Shown here: in pieces, positions 19,699 to 30,314 of the stretch
How the letters are laid out: each line of letters opens with the position of its first letter
How positions within the stretch are numbered: position 1 is the stretch's first letter
NCBI GenBank assembly: GCA_026770025.1
Contig: JAMXDE010000017.1
Span: 1-64,000, forward strand
Direction of reading: 5' to 3'
Source: Craspedostauros australis
Lineage: Eukaryota > Bacillariophyta > Bacillariophyceae > Mastogloiales > Achnanthaceae
Length of the DNA: 64,000 bases
Notes under the pieces: model-generated
The model's database searches: none
What the model was told of the DNA's origin: nothing
The model's input: only the letters and a program-made list of their open reading frames with translations
Position numbers and translations under genes: made by a program

Positions 19699-22600
19699 AT
19701 GAGCGAACAAGGAGAAGACACGAGCATCAGCAGCGAAGAACGCAGGCTGGAGGCCTTCGTGGAGCGGCTCAACCAACAAGCCGCCCAAGCCCTTCGAGAC
19801 CTCAACGAGTCCCGAGTCTCACGAGGAGCTGCACCCATCCCTGCCCAGCAGAGAGGCCAAACGGCAGCTGGGCAAGGCGAGGAAGACCCAGCCCAAGGAA
19901 ACGCTGGGGGCGTCAACAACCCACCAAACCTCGGTGAGACCGAGGGAACCGCTAGACGCGAAGGCAACGCCGACAACCAAACCGGATCCACCGGAGGTGG
20001 CTTTCCTTTTGAAGCCGACGAAGACCCCATCGGACCCGAAACCACGTACGTGGCGTACGAAAGCGAAGACAAGCCAGAGAAACCCATCATGGGTGGTCTC
20101 ACCAAGGCTGGTCGTCACTGGGTACCATGGACGGGAGGGAAACCGAACGTCGAATGGACGGGCCTTGCGGAAGACGCAGCCACGTCCTACGACAGCTCCC
20201 AACAGCAGCGCGTCCTCCACAACGGCTCCGACTCCAAGAACCAACCGGAGCGAGAGAAGGGCATCCGCCCACGCTTCCGAATCGGAGACAACCGCCAGCG
20301 CATGCTGCGCCTCCTCAAGGACCACATGTCCACAGCAGGTCTCATCTCGATGACCTACATGAGGAGCAACGAACACCCCGATGAGATGGTGTGTGTCCTC
20401 GACGCCCCTGGCAGCACCACCATCAGCCAAGCCACTGACCACCATGACCTCTATCGCCACTTGTGGGATCGATACGACAAGCAGAACAACGCATCTGCCG
20501 CTCGATTCCTTCGCGACAGCCTTGACCCCGACCTCGAAGACCGCCTGATGAACCGCATCAAGCCGAAGTATCAACAAGACTTCAACGTGATCTTCACTGA
20601 ACTCATCAAGAGTATCACCTCGAGCTCGCTGGACAAGTACGCACGGCTCCAAGAGAAGGTCAGGAAGACCACGCCCCAGAAGTTCCAAGGAGAGAACATC
20701 CAAGCCATGGCTGACGCCCTTCGCATCATGTGCAAGGAACTTCAAGACGCCGATCAGTTCGAAATCTCGCTTCTCCGTACCATGACAGACAACTTCTTCA
20801 TGGCAGGAGGCAGAACCACGTCAGGAGAACGGTACCGTCATCGAATCCTCGACATCAGCGACCGACTCAGACGACTGATCGAAGACAAGTCCCTCAAGAC
20901 CTACGAGCGAGCGGAGCCTCACCTGCTCCGTGCAGACCTCACCTGGATGGACATCTGCAGCGTAGCTGAGGATGCCTATCTCGACGAGTTGCAAGGAAAC
21001 TCCTGGCACGCCAACAGGCACTCTCGTGATCGAAACACCCCTCGCATGCACGCAAACCACACCTCAACTACGAAGGAAGCCCGTCTTCTGGAACAGCACA
21101 AAGGAGGCAAGCGACAGGGTGCCAAGAACAAATCAACCACGAAGAGAGCACAACCAAAGAAGGACCCCTGGATCACAACGCCCCCAAGGAAGGGTGAGCC
21201 ACAACAGAAGCTCATGAACGACAAGACCTTCCATTGGTGTGCGAAGTGCCGCCACTGGCGCATCTCCCACGGCACAGCCGGCCACATCGACGACTTCCAG
21301 CGAAAGCCCAAAAACCCACAGCTCGAAATCGACCACGCTGCCTGGACCTGCCTGTCCGCGGAAGCGTACATGAGCGAACATGCCTGGTGGACAGCCGTGT
21401 GGGAGGTCTTCACCTCCTTCGACACCATCAACATCTTGACCGGATCCTTTCTCGCCCTTTGCTCAGTGCAAATCGCCGTGCTCGGCATCGAGTGCGGCTG
21501 GTACGTGATGAGCACCATGATGTGGATGACAACAGCCATTGTGCTATTCGCCCTCCACACCGGTGTTCCACGGCATTACCAACCCACCTCGACCCGAACA
21601 AGCCATGCAACCAACGTCTGGAAGAAGAAACAACGAAAGCGTTTTAAAACTCACCAACACTTCTACCATCATCCAGCCATGCCAGCAAACAGTCTGTACG
21701 ACTCTGTGTTTGGCAACGACGACTTCAAGCACTTCCTCCACGACAAACGCACCACCATCGCAAAATTCGACGCTCCACGTGCGAACCACCGAAACAAAAC
21801 CCGACGGGTTCGCCGATGCAGAGGTACAAGCCAAAACTCCTGTCGCGCGAAGCATACGCCCAGTCCCGCTCGTCCACCCAACAAACGCAACGAAGCACGA
21901 CCAAGTGAACACGCAAGCGCCAACGTACTTGCCAACGCCTATTACACCCTCACGGCCATCTTCGGTTGTAAACACGCCTTTGCCGCGCCTCACAAGGTAG
22001 AAGAGGTCATCCCAAGCGGTGGCTCCTTCGATGTAGTGTGGGACACCGGTGCCTCCATCTGTGTCACCAATGACATGAACGATTTTGTGGGCCCCACCTC
22101 TGCACCAACAAAACCAACCTTCCTTAACGGGTTCTTGCGTCGCACCAAAGTCAAGACGAAGGGCACAGTGGAGTGGTCGATCCTCGACACCAACGGCAAG
22201 CCACGATCCTTGCGTCTCCCGGCCTTCTACGTACCGGGATCATCCGTCAAACTCATCAGCACCACAAGCCTCCTCCATCAGTACAAAGGAGAGAACATCA
22301 TCGTGGAAGCCACCAACATCAAGCTGAGCGGTATCCCAGGAAACGAAGAACGAGGATCCATCATCGCCCACAACCGGAAAGCAAATCGTCTTCCCACATC
22401 ACGTGCCTATCGCACAGGCGACCTCTCCGACGTGCCAGCCGCGCTCACAACAACCATCACTTCTGTGGCACAACACAACCAAAATCTAAGCCAACCACAG
22501 AAGGAACTCCTCAAGTGGCACTACCGACTCGGGCACCTCTCCTTCCGACGCGTGCAATTCCTACTTCGATCCGGTGCACTCGTCAACACCGAGGCATCAC

Positions 22601-24924
22601 GAAAAATGCAAACAGCAGCCGCCCGTGTGCAGGAGTGCCCGCTATGTGCGGCATGCCAATTCGGCAAACAACACCGCAGACCTACGCCAGGCACAACACA
22701 GCACGCAATACTGGACCGACAGGGTGTGATCAAAACTGATCATCTCTTCCCTGGCCAACAGGTCTCCGTGGATCACTTCGTGGGACGCACGCTGGGCCGC
22801 CTATTCACTGGAAGGGGCAAATCTGACGCCTCGGAAATGTACAAGGGCGGAGCGATGTTTGTGGATCATGCATCAGGGTACATTCACGTGGAACCTGTCG
22901 CGTCCCTCACAACCCACGCAACACTTGAAGCGAAGACGCGATTCGAGTCCATGTGTCGCGATGTGGGAGTACCAGTGCGCTCCTATCTATCGGACAATGC
23001 CACCACCTTCACATCTCCAGACTACACCAAACACCTCGAGCGCTTCCACCAAGTGCATCGCTTCGCCGGAGTTGGTGCCCATCATCACAACGGAGTGGCC
23101 GAGCGGAGCATCCGTACCATCATCTCCATGGCACGCACAATGATGATGCATCAGAGTATTCACTGGCCGACGATGTTTGACGCACAGCATTGGCCCATGG
23201 CAGTCGTGCATGCGGCGTATATTCACAATCGGGTCCCCAACGCAGCCACCGGATTGACACCAATGGACATTCTCTCGCGTACGCGCATCCCGCTGAAGCA
23301 ACTCCACAACCTTCATGTGTGGGGCAGCCCAGTGTACGTGTTGAACAAAGCTCTTGGCGATGGCCGCAAGATCCCACGATGGGAACCACGCGGAGAACGG
23401 TACGTCAACATGGGCCTTTCCACCCGTCACGCATCAACGGTTCCCCTCGTGTTGTCACCACGGACAGGATCAATCACCCCGCAATTTCACGTCGTTTTTG
23501 ACGATTGGTTCGCAACCATCGCAACAAACCCAAGCGACCTTCCCGACTACAACACCAGTGAGTGGACCCACATGTTCGGCGATACAACCTACCAAATCCC
23601 TTTTGACGACGAAGACATCATCGCCATGGAAGAAAGAGACATCGAACGTGAAGACGCAAACGACCACCAACGGTTCCACTCCACAAACGATGCCCCGATG
23701 CCACCGCCATCATCAGGCGCGCCACCGGTATTCACGCGAACTCCGATCAACACAGATTCACCAGCTCACATTTTGGAACAGCCGTCTGAACCGGAAATGA
23801 ACAGCGACACAACACCGGTCGATCAAGTGCAACCACCTCAACCAACCTACCAACCAGCGGAGACTGTTGAAGATCACACACGCACACCACCAGTGCCACC
23901 AACAGAGGGAGGCGAGGAGCCGAAAGAACGTGCCGTTACAACTTCGCCAAACCTGTTGCCACCAACAGAGGGAGCGACAAACGATGACGAAAGTGGTGTA
24001 ATGCCGATCGCAAGTGATTCCCCTCCAGCTTCGCCACCTCGTGAACCCATTCACGCGCCAACGAAAAGAGACAAGGCAAAATCATCCAAGCCACCTCCAC
24101 TTCGCCGCTCGGAGCGTATCAACAAACGAGAGCCACGAGAACGCAAAACCGTCGAGCGACTCACCTACAACAAGTTAGGGGGCAAAGTCGTGTGGGCAGA
24201 TGACGACACGCTACCCATCGAAGCTAGCGCTAACGTGACAACTCAACACACAGGTGACCACAGCAAGACCCAAGCGGTACAGAGCATGAAGAAGGCCCTG
24301 CAGGAGTGCCGCCAGTCGCTAATGGAGTTCACGGAGCACCCTGACGACCAGGTAACACAAAAAGCCAAGGTCCTGGTCCGTGACGCGGAATCCATGCTCC
24401 GAAATTTGAAAACCATCGATACCGAAGAGCTACGAAAGGACGAACGGCGTTGGGCGCAGGGCGACCTCGAAATGGAACGGATGCTACGTGCAAGACAGCT
24501 CGAGATCCGAGCCGAGATGCGCAGGGAACAAGAGGAGGCAGCGGCCGATGAAGCTACATCCCGGCATGAACACCACATCCTCATGATGAGCATCCAGTCC
24601 GACTCGTCCTCAGAGGACGACGATTCATCCACCGGCAACACCATGGACCCCATCGACATCGGCCACCTGTGGCCACATCACGTCAACATCACCCGGCACA
24701 TCCGCCACTACTTTGACCATGTGGTGCAGTTCCGGTTCCCGACGGAAGCTGCAAGGAGCCAGTGCATCTACTACGCCATCCGTAGATTTGTTGACGCTGT
24801 CGATGAAATGCTCGAAACAGGTGAGTATCACCTCCCCGTCTCGTACTTCGGATTCATACCAAGAATACAAGGTCAACGGTATACCCTGGAGCGAGCCATC
24901 GCGGCCATGGAAAACGGTCTATGA
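19699..24924 (+). CDS. Gag-protease-integrase polyprotein of young copia element
   Basis: 1741 codons. Gag covers about residues 1-500, with a Cys/His motif (HWCAKCRHWRISHGTAGH, near 511-528) in place of a CCHC knuckle. Two hydrophobic segments near 574-620 (ILTGSFLALCSVQIAVLGI and MMWMTTAIVLFALHTG) look like membrane helices. The aspartic protease D-T-G-A-S starts at Asp782. The integrase zinc site is HYRLGH (about 941) with CPLCAAC (about 980). The catalytic triad is Asp1025 (VSVDHF), Asp1099 (LSDNA) and Glu1135 (NGVAER), a D-x35-E spacing. The tail past about 1540 is a charged, coiled-coil-like region. It ends in TGA, and the reverse transcriptase follows in the same frame. Confidence 0.9.
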   Translation: MSEQGEDTSISSEERRLEAFVERLNQQAAQALRDLNESRVSRGAAPIPAQQRGQTAAGQGEEDPAQGNAGGVNNPPNLGETEGTARREGNADNQTGSTGGGFPFEADEDPIGPETTYVAYESEDKPEKPIMGGLTKAGRHWVPWTGGKPNVEWTGLAEDAATSYDSSQQQRVLHNGSDSKNQPEREKGIRPRFRIGDNRQRMLRLLKDHMSTAGLISMTYMRSNEHPDEMVCVLDAPGSTTISQATDHHDLYRHLWDRYDKQNNASAARFLRDSLDPDLEDRLMNRIKPKYQQDFNVIFTELIKSITSSSLDKYARLQEKVRKTTPQKFQGENIQAMADALRIMCKELQDADQFEISLLRTMTDNFFMAGGRTTSGERYRHRILDISDRLRRLIEDKSLKTYERAEPHLLRADLTWMDICSVAEDAYLDELQGNSWHANRHSRDRNTPRMHANHTSTTKEARLLEQHKGGKRQGAKNKSTTKRAQPKKDPWITTPPRKGEPQQKLMNDKTFHWCAKCRHWRISHGTAGHIDDFQRKPKNPQLEIDHAAWTCLSAEAYMSEHAWWTAVWEVFTSFDTINILTGSFLALCSVQIAVLGIECGWYVMSTMMWMTTAIVLFALHTGVPRHYQPTSTRTSHATNVWKKKQRKRFKTHQHFYHHPAMPANSLYDSVFGNDDFKHFLHDKRTTIAKFDAPRANHRNKTRRVRRCRGTSQNSCRAKHTPSPARPPNKRNEARPSEHASANVLANAYYTLTAIFGCKHAFAAPHKVEEVIPSGGSFDVVWDTGASICVTNDMNDFVGPTSAPTKPTFLNGFLRRTKVKTKGTVEWSILDTNGKPRSLRLPAFYVPGSSVKLISTTSLLHQYKGENIIVEATNIKLSGIPGNEERGSIIAHNRKANRLPTSRAYRTGDLSDVPAALTTTITSVAQHNQNLSQPQKELLKWHYRLGHLSFRRVQFLLRSGALVNTEASRKMQTAAARVQECPLCAACQFGKQHRRPTPGTTQHAILDRQGVIKTDHLFPGQQVSVDHFVGRTLGRLFTGRGKSDASEMYKGGAMFVDHASGYIHVEPVASLTTHATLEAKTRFESMCRDVGVPVRSYLSDNATTFTSPDYTKHLERFHQVHRFAGVGAHHHNGVAERSIRTIISMARTMMMHQSIHWPTMFDAQHWPMAVVHAAYIHNRVPNAATGLTPMDILSRTRIPLKQLHNLHVWGSPVYVLNKALGDGRKIPRWEPRGERYVNMGLSTRHASTVPLVLSPRTGSITPQFHVVFDDWFATIATNPSDLPDYNTSEWTHMFGDTTYQIPFDDEDIIAMEERDIEREDANDHQRFHSTNDAPMPPPSSGAPPVFTRTPINTDSPAHILEQPSEPEMNSDTTPVDQVQPPQPTYQPAETVEDHTRTPPVPPTEGGEEPKERAVTTSPNLLPPTEGATNDDESGVMPIASDSPPASPPREPIHAPTKRDKAKSSKPPPLRRSERINKREPRERKTVERLTYNKLGGKVVWADDDTLPIEASANVTTQHTGDHSKTQAVQSMKKALQECRQSLMEFTEHPDDQVTQKAKVLVRDAESMLRNLKTIDTEELRKDERRWAQGDLEMERMLRARQLEIRAEMRREQEEAAADEATSRHEHHILMMSIQSDSSSEDDDSSTGNTMDPIDIGHLWPHHVNITRHIRHYFDHVVQFRFPTEAARSQCIYYAIRRFVDAVDEMLETGEYHLPVSYFGFIPRIQGQRYTLERAIAAMENGL
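24922..24924 (+). other. In-frame TGA between integrase and reverse transcriptase
   Basis: The codons before (CTA) and after (CCA CCG GAC) are in one continuous frame; removing the stop gives a single polyprotein of about 2400 codons. TGA is one C-to-T change from CGA. The base after the stop is C, a context known to favour readthrough in several eukaryotes. Confidence 0.9.
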
Positions 24925-26898
24925 CCACCGGACGAAGATGAACGGGTACAGGACTTCATGCGACGAGCGGGCTTCGCGTGGCATCTCATCACGCATGACG
25001 AGCGATTTGAGATTGGAATACTTCACTTGCACATCCAGCTTGGAGTCGCACCCGAGGTACCACCAACGATCATGGCACCACCGAGCGAATTCGAACAGGC
25101 CGAACAGCACGCTTCGGCACCAACTCACCACGCCCACCATCCACCGCAGCATGATGATGAAACCGACGAACACTACGCAATGGCGGCAGCGGTCGAGCAC
25201 AACGACAACGACAACGACAACCACAGTGCCCTCATCACATACGACCTGCTCAGCTTCTTCACCAGCGGCGGCGATCTCGACATCACGAACCGGCACTTCA
25301 GCTACAAGGCATCGAAAGCTGACCCCGACACTCTATCTTTCAGCGAGGCCATGAATGACGACAACAAGAATGAATGGATGGCCGCCGCACACAAGGAAAT
25401 CCACGATCTCACCAACAAAGGGACGTGGATTGAAGTGCCGAAATCCTCCACCACCGATCGCATCTTCCCGGGGACGTGGGTATTCCGACGCAAGCGAATG
25501 CCCGACGGGACGGTCAAGAAGTATATAGGCCGATGGTGCTGCAGAGGCGATATGATGACCGAAACGGAGGCAACCTACGCTCCGGTTGTCGCATGGTCAT
25601 CCGTCCGTGTCTTTCTCATCCTTTCCATTTTGCTCCGCTGGGTCACGACATCGATCGATTTTTCGAACGCGTTCGTCCAAGCCGACATCCACCGACCTGT
25701 CTACTTACACCTCCCTCGCGGTTTCCGATCAACAAATGGACCTGACACGTGCCTCAAGCTGATTAAAAGCCTTTATGGTCTCACTATAGCTCCCAAGCTA
25801 TGGTATCAGCATCTCGTGCGCGCCCTCCTTGCGGAAGGGTTTCACGCGTGTGACCAAGAGAAGTGCCTGTTCATGCGCGACGGCATGATGATCGTTCTCT
25901 ACGTGGACGACGCTGGTATCGCTTCGCGTACGGAAGAAGAGGCAGACGCATTCATCGAGTCCATGCGCAAACGCGGGTTTGATCTCACACGAGAGGGCAC
26001 GTTCACGGAGTTCCTGGGAATATCACTGCACCGAGACCCCAAAAACAACACCATCCACCTCAAGCAGACCGGATTAATCAACAAGATCATTGAGGCCGCC
26101 GGCATGCAGAATTGCAAACCAAACGTAACACCAACAACACAACTCGCCCTCGGCGCCTCAACTGACCAACCGCCAATGAAGGAAGCATGGAACTACTGCT
26201 CCATCGTCGGCATGCTGCTCTACTTGACTACGAACACACGCCCCGACCTGGCCTTCGCCGTCTCTCAAGTGGCCCGATTCAGCAACGACCCCCGCCAACC
26301 GCACGCAAAGGCCATCAAGATGATCGTGCGATACCTCCGCCACACAAACACCATGGGCACTATCGTACGGCCAACGGGCCAACTCAACTTGGAGTGTTAC
26401 GTCGATGCCGATTTCGCTGGTCTGTACAAGCGTGAGTCCGACGATTCTCCCAACGCAGTACGCTCACGTACCGGCTACGTCATCATCCTCGGTGGCTGCC
26501 CGCTCGTGTGGAAATCGAAACTGCAGACGGAGATCGCCTTATCGACAATGGAGTCGGAATACGCCGCGCTGTCTCTTGCCATGCGTGCCCTCATCCCCAT
26601 GCAACAACTCATCAACGAAGTCAACGCATCAACGAGTCTCAATCAACCGCTGCAAACAAACATTCAATGCACCGTTTTTGAAGACAACGAGGCGTGCATC
26701 TCACTGGCGACAAACCACAAGGTCACGGCGCGAACCAAACACTTTCTCACCAAATGGCATTTCTTCTGGCACTGGGTCAAGGAAGGCTTCATTCGAATCC
26801 TACACGTACCAACACCACATCAGGTCGCTGACATCTTCACCAAGGGCCTTGCGCGGGATGCTTTCGAACACCTGCGACGGATGCTCATGGGATGGTGA
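24925..26898 (+). CDS. Reverse transcriptase-RNase H of young copia element
   Basis: Open from the codon after the TGA; the first internal ATG is at 24958 (646 codons from there). Numbering from that ATG, the copia reverse transcriptase has IDFSNAFVQADI near 233 (first catalytic Asp), KSLYGLTIAPKLWY, and YVDD at 315-318 (second and third Asp). RNase H has YVDADFAGL (Asp483), MESEYAAL (Glu532) and FEDNEACIS (Asp near 576), and ends with the conserved VADIFTKGL. It copies the element RNA into DNA in the particle. All catalytic residues are intact. Expression would need readthrough of the TGA or its own start. Confidence 0.92.
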   Translation, partial: PPDEDERVQDFMRRAGFAWHLITHDERFEIGILHLHIQLGVAPEVPPTIMAPPSEFEQAEQHASAPTHHAHHPPQHDDETDEHYAMAAAVEHNDNDNDNHSALITYDLLSFFTSGGDLDITNRHFSYKASKADPDTLSFSEAMNDDNKNEWMAAAHKEIHDLTNKGTWIEVPKSSTTDRIFPGTWVFRRKRMPDGTVKKYIGRWCCRGDMMTETEATYAPVVAWSSVRVFLILSILLRWVTTSIDFSNAFVQADIHRPVYLHLPRGFRSTNGPDTCLKLIKSLYGLTIAPKLWYQHLVRALLAEGFHACDQEKCLFMRDGMMIVLYVDDAGIASRTEEEADAFIESMRKRGFDLTREGTFTEFLGISLHRDPKNNTIHLKQTGLINKIIEAAGMQNCKPNVTPTTQLALGASTDQPPMKEAWNYCSIVGMLLYLTTNTRPDLAFAVSQVARFSNDPRQPHAKAIKMIVRYLRHTNTMGTIVRPTGQLNLECYVDADFAGLYKRESDDSPNAVRSRTGYVIILGGCPLVWKSKLQTEIALSTMESEYAALSLAMRALIPMQQLINEVNASTSLNQPLQTNIQCTVFEDNEACISLATNHKVTARTKHFLTKWHFFWHWVKEGFIRILHVPTPHQVADIFTKGLARDAFEHLRRMLMGW

Positions 26899-26970
26899 TG
26901 GCACCACAAATTGTGAACTGTTGATCGAACGATGGAGGTTTTTACACCGGGGACATGCTTCGCACTACGC

Positions 26971-26980
26971 CGAGAGGGAG
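26971..26980 (+). other. Polypurine tract of young copia element
   Basis: CGAGAGGGAG directly before the AGTTGG start of the 3' LTR. Confidence 0.7.
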
Positions 26981-27523
26981 AGTTGGGACAGACTAGCTCC
27001 GGGACTGACTCGGGACTTGACTGTCCATTCCGCGTACACGGTATTCGGTACCCAAGACCGATACTGTGATGAAAGGCTACCACACACACCATGTGTAGTT
27101 GAACTGCAATCCATGCGTTGCTCGCCCTCCAGCTCATGCACCCCTGCCACCTGTCCATCTCGTCACCCTGCCGAACATGCATCTGTCTTGAAGCATATCC
27201 ATGTGAATGGATCGGCTACTGCTCTACGGGTGATGATACTGGAAGGCTGTATGTGTGCAGGATCACCACGGCATGCTGCTGCGCAACAAAGAACGGCTGA
27301 AGTACGACAGCACGAACCCCACCTTTTTACTCTATCGTCCTATCAATAGTAAGCTTAACACATAAAACAAGCAATCAGAAACAATCTTCACAGCTTACTT
27401 CCGAGTCTACTACAGTTACATTATCGTCTGATACAGCTTTGTCCTCAACATCAAACGGCGTCAAAACCGGTTGAAGGACAGACTATCCTCCTGACAACGT
27501 GCGAAAGACACGGAATACCAACT
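26981..27523 (+). repeat. 3' LTR of young copia element
   Basis: 543 bp, followed by the second CGGGC target copy at 27524-27528. Confidence 0.95.
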
Positions 27524-28673
27524 CGGGCCACCAAATGGCGAAACATTCTTGCGTATTTTCGAAAACAACTTGTGACTTTTTTGCTCATTATCGTGTTGTG
27601 CACGGACTGCATCTTGTTGTTTTTTTGCTTTTTTCATTCTGGTCCACGGATCCTTCGCCTCTCCATGCGATCCCACACATTCGACAGCCACAGAGGCAGC
27701 CTGTTCTGCTCTCTCCAAAGGGGGTTACAGATGTTGTTCCAACTCTCTTGCCAGTTTCATGTTGCATTCCATCAACAGGATTCGTCTAGTTACAACAAGC
27801 AAGAGTTGCACATTCTTACTCCACTACTTATGGTATTCTTGTTTGCCTTGAAAGAGAATGTTAACTTGCATCACTGTGGCTTTGTCATGCAGCCCTCCCC
27901 CAGGTCCTCATCCCAGTAGTAGCAGCCTTTCCTTGTTCTTTCTCTTGGTCATTATGCTGGTGCTGTGGTTGTTGTTCTTCCATCCCTCCTTCCGCTGATG
28001 TTGTCGGTGCTGCTGCAGGCTGCAGTGCTTGTTCCGCGCTTCCTTCCACTGTCTCTCCTGTTCTTGCATCATCTTCAGGGACCGCCACAGTTGATTCCAG
28101 CATTGTTGTTGGCAATGGCATCCCGATTATGGTAGTTTTGGCTCCCAGTGTTGACGCCAGTGATCGTGGTGGTGGCATTGTCTGTGTCTCTGTTCATGTC
28201 TCTGTTTGTGTTCTGTGATGGGTGTCGACTGCATGGGCTGGTAGGATCCGTACGGGCGATGGGAGAATGCAATTGCTCCAGCTTCTTTCGTCCATAGCAG
28301 GGCGACGGTGCATGCACTGGTCTACATTGGCTCTCACACCTGCTGCTGCTGCTGGATCTTCACCACCTGATCTGCTTGCCAACTAGCCAGAAGTATCAAC
28401 CAATGCCGCATCGAGGGAGATATCCTCGTGCTCTCACCATCTGTTGCCATTTGGGGAGACGTTCGCATTGACTTTGGGGCCACCTGCCAGGGGCATTTCT
28501 CTGAGAATGCGGGGCTTCTTTGTTGCTCAGCTTTCTTCATTGACATCGGCAAACAATCTGGGCCTCTGTTGCAAGGCGTCCTCCTATGCCCGCTTTGCAC
28601 GCTTTTCCTCCACCTTGAGAGCCATCTCAGCCTCCATCATCTCAAGGGTTGCCCGCTTGATTTCAATTCGATC
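27524..28673. other. Region between copia element and unknown gene
   Basis: It holds short frames only. On the minus strand, 28178-27885 reads an Ala/Gln-rich peptide and 28600-28334 ends in Gln codons. These may be downstream exons of the unknown gene at 28674-30428, but no splice pair could be fixed. Confidence 0.3.
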
Positions 28674-29793
28674 TCACATTATTTTGGTACTGTCCATAAA
28701 AACTGAAATGATGTCGTCAGTGGCAGTCAGGGTTGCTGTCTGATGACTGATTGCAGGAACTGTGGGCGTGGCCTGTTGGCCATGCAGCCTTGGCTGTGTT
28801 GCTGATGGTAGGTGTCCGTTGTTGTTGCGCAGACTGTCCGCTGCTGGGGTGGGGCGACGACCTCCTAGGTTGATTGTAGGTTGGTGTGTTGATGGTGTCA
28901 TGCTGTTGCCAGCCATGGCAGCTGCAGTGCCGACCGTCGTGTTCCTTGTGCTCGTCATAGTGTTGTTGATGTTGTGGGTGGCGACATCAGTGGCGCAGCT
29001 TTGTGTGTTAGTGACTTCGTCATGGCCATCGGGATGGCTTCCATCACCATCTGCAAAGCCCAGACCATGGCATACAGAAAAGTGCCAGGTCACGCCAACA
29101 TTGGTTGCTTCCTTCAAACGTACCATTATTGTAAGCATGTTGTGGGTTGCACCATCATCGTCCTTCACAGCATGATGTAACCAGACCACTCCTCCCAATT
29201 TTCGGCATGGTGAGCCACAGAAATGGCATGGGCACAAACATTCCCGAACGGAATGAGTCTGCAAAGTCTTCATTCTGGAACTGTTGCAAATGGGCAGAAC
29301 GTTTCTGCCCTGCATCAGAGAAAGGATGACCCAACTTGTCAATCAGGATGTCCACGATGCTTCCATCATCTCCAATAGCTGTTGGTGGCTTGTATAGCAA
29401 CACCAGGAACATCCGAGGTACTCCATCCACCTTCCGACTTTGGATGGTCAATGTCACATCATTCCTGGTGGTGCATGTAGGCATGTGGAAGTCGACCCCA
29501 ACCATGCGATACCTTTCACCACGAGGTCTCCACACCTGGGTTGTGTGGAAGACCTCAATGGTGCGGCTCAGCTTCCGAAACCTTGCAACTTGTTGGGACT
29601 CTGATATGTAAAAAAGTGGCCGAATCTTGCAGTGATGGGGTCATAGGGGGTGATTGTAGATCCACATTGGCCTGGTTAGTTGGTAGTGCCAAGGTATGCC
29701 ATGTCATTGTCAGAATCCGTGTCCTCCACATCATCTGATATTTCAGATGACCCATCCCATGGACTGCTGCTGCTCTCATTTGTGCCGTCGGTG

Positions 29794-29798
<5 letters not shown>

Positions 29799-29828
<30 letters not shown>
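29799..29828. repeat. Run of 30 G
   Basis: A pure 30-base G homopolymer, coding poly-Pro on the minus strand. The downstream acidic reading frame is in a different phase from the upstream one, so the run length sets the frame. Its length is a likely place for sequencing error. Confidence 0.95.
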
Positions 29829-29830
<2 letters not shown>

Positions 29831-30311
29831 TTGTCACCTTCATTTGATGCTTCATACGTGCTGCCAGGTGTGATTTTTCTGTTGGTGCTGTTTCTGATTG
29901 TGTTGTTCCTGTTGGGTCCACTCCTGGTGTTGTTGGTGTGGCTGTTGGTGGTGTTATGACTGGTGGAAGTGTTGGCATTGTGATTGGTGCGTGCCAACTC
30001 AGCATCATTGGCTGCTGGTTCATCCACAAGACGGAAGTTGGCACCAAGCCTATGTCTTGAAATCTTGTTCCACTTGCCGTCCTCTGCAATGGATGATGAA
30101 GAGATGAATGCCAAAGGTTGGAGTCATAGGAAAGAGAGAAAAAATAGATGAGAAGGTGCCTGAATACAAATGGACGAGTTCATGGCGTCTTGATGATGTT
30201 GCTGGGCATGCAACAATTACAGTGAAACAAACCCTTCTTCACCAATGTCTGTTTGAACTCCTGGAGAGTCCGAACGAACTTCTTTGCATCATACTTGAGT
30301 AAGAACGAATG

Positions 30312-30314
30312 CTA
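30312..30314 (-). other. In-frame TAG in exon a of the unknown gene
   Basis: CTG TAG CAT: the frame continues open on both sides into a donor site that joins in phase. TAG is one C-to-T change from CAG. Confidence 0.7.

Larger units (their letters stand above)
18802..27523 (+). mobile_element. Young full-length copia-type LTR retrotransposon
   Basis: An 8722-bp element with 543-bp LTRs at both ends that differ at only four positions by eye. It is flanked by CGGGC at 18797-18801 and 27524-27528. The LTR ends are inverted (AGTTGG...CCAACT). A primer-binding site follows the 5' LTR and a polypurine tract precedes the 3' LTR. Domain order is Gag, protease, integrase, reverse transcriptase, RNase H. 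The only coding defect seen is one in-frame TGA (24922-24924). It is inserted about 75 bp inside the candidate terminal repeat at 18725. Confidence 0.95.

Noticed and set aside
24922-24924. TGA as selenocysteine or reassigned codon
   Set aside because: TGA ends several complete ORFs in the window (for example 38277-38279), and no selenoprotein motif surrounds the internal TGAs.
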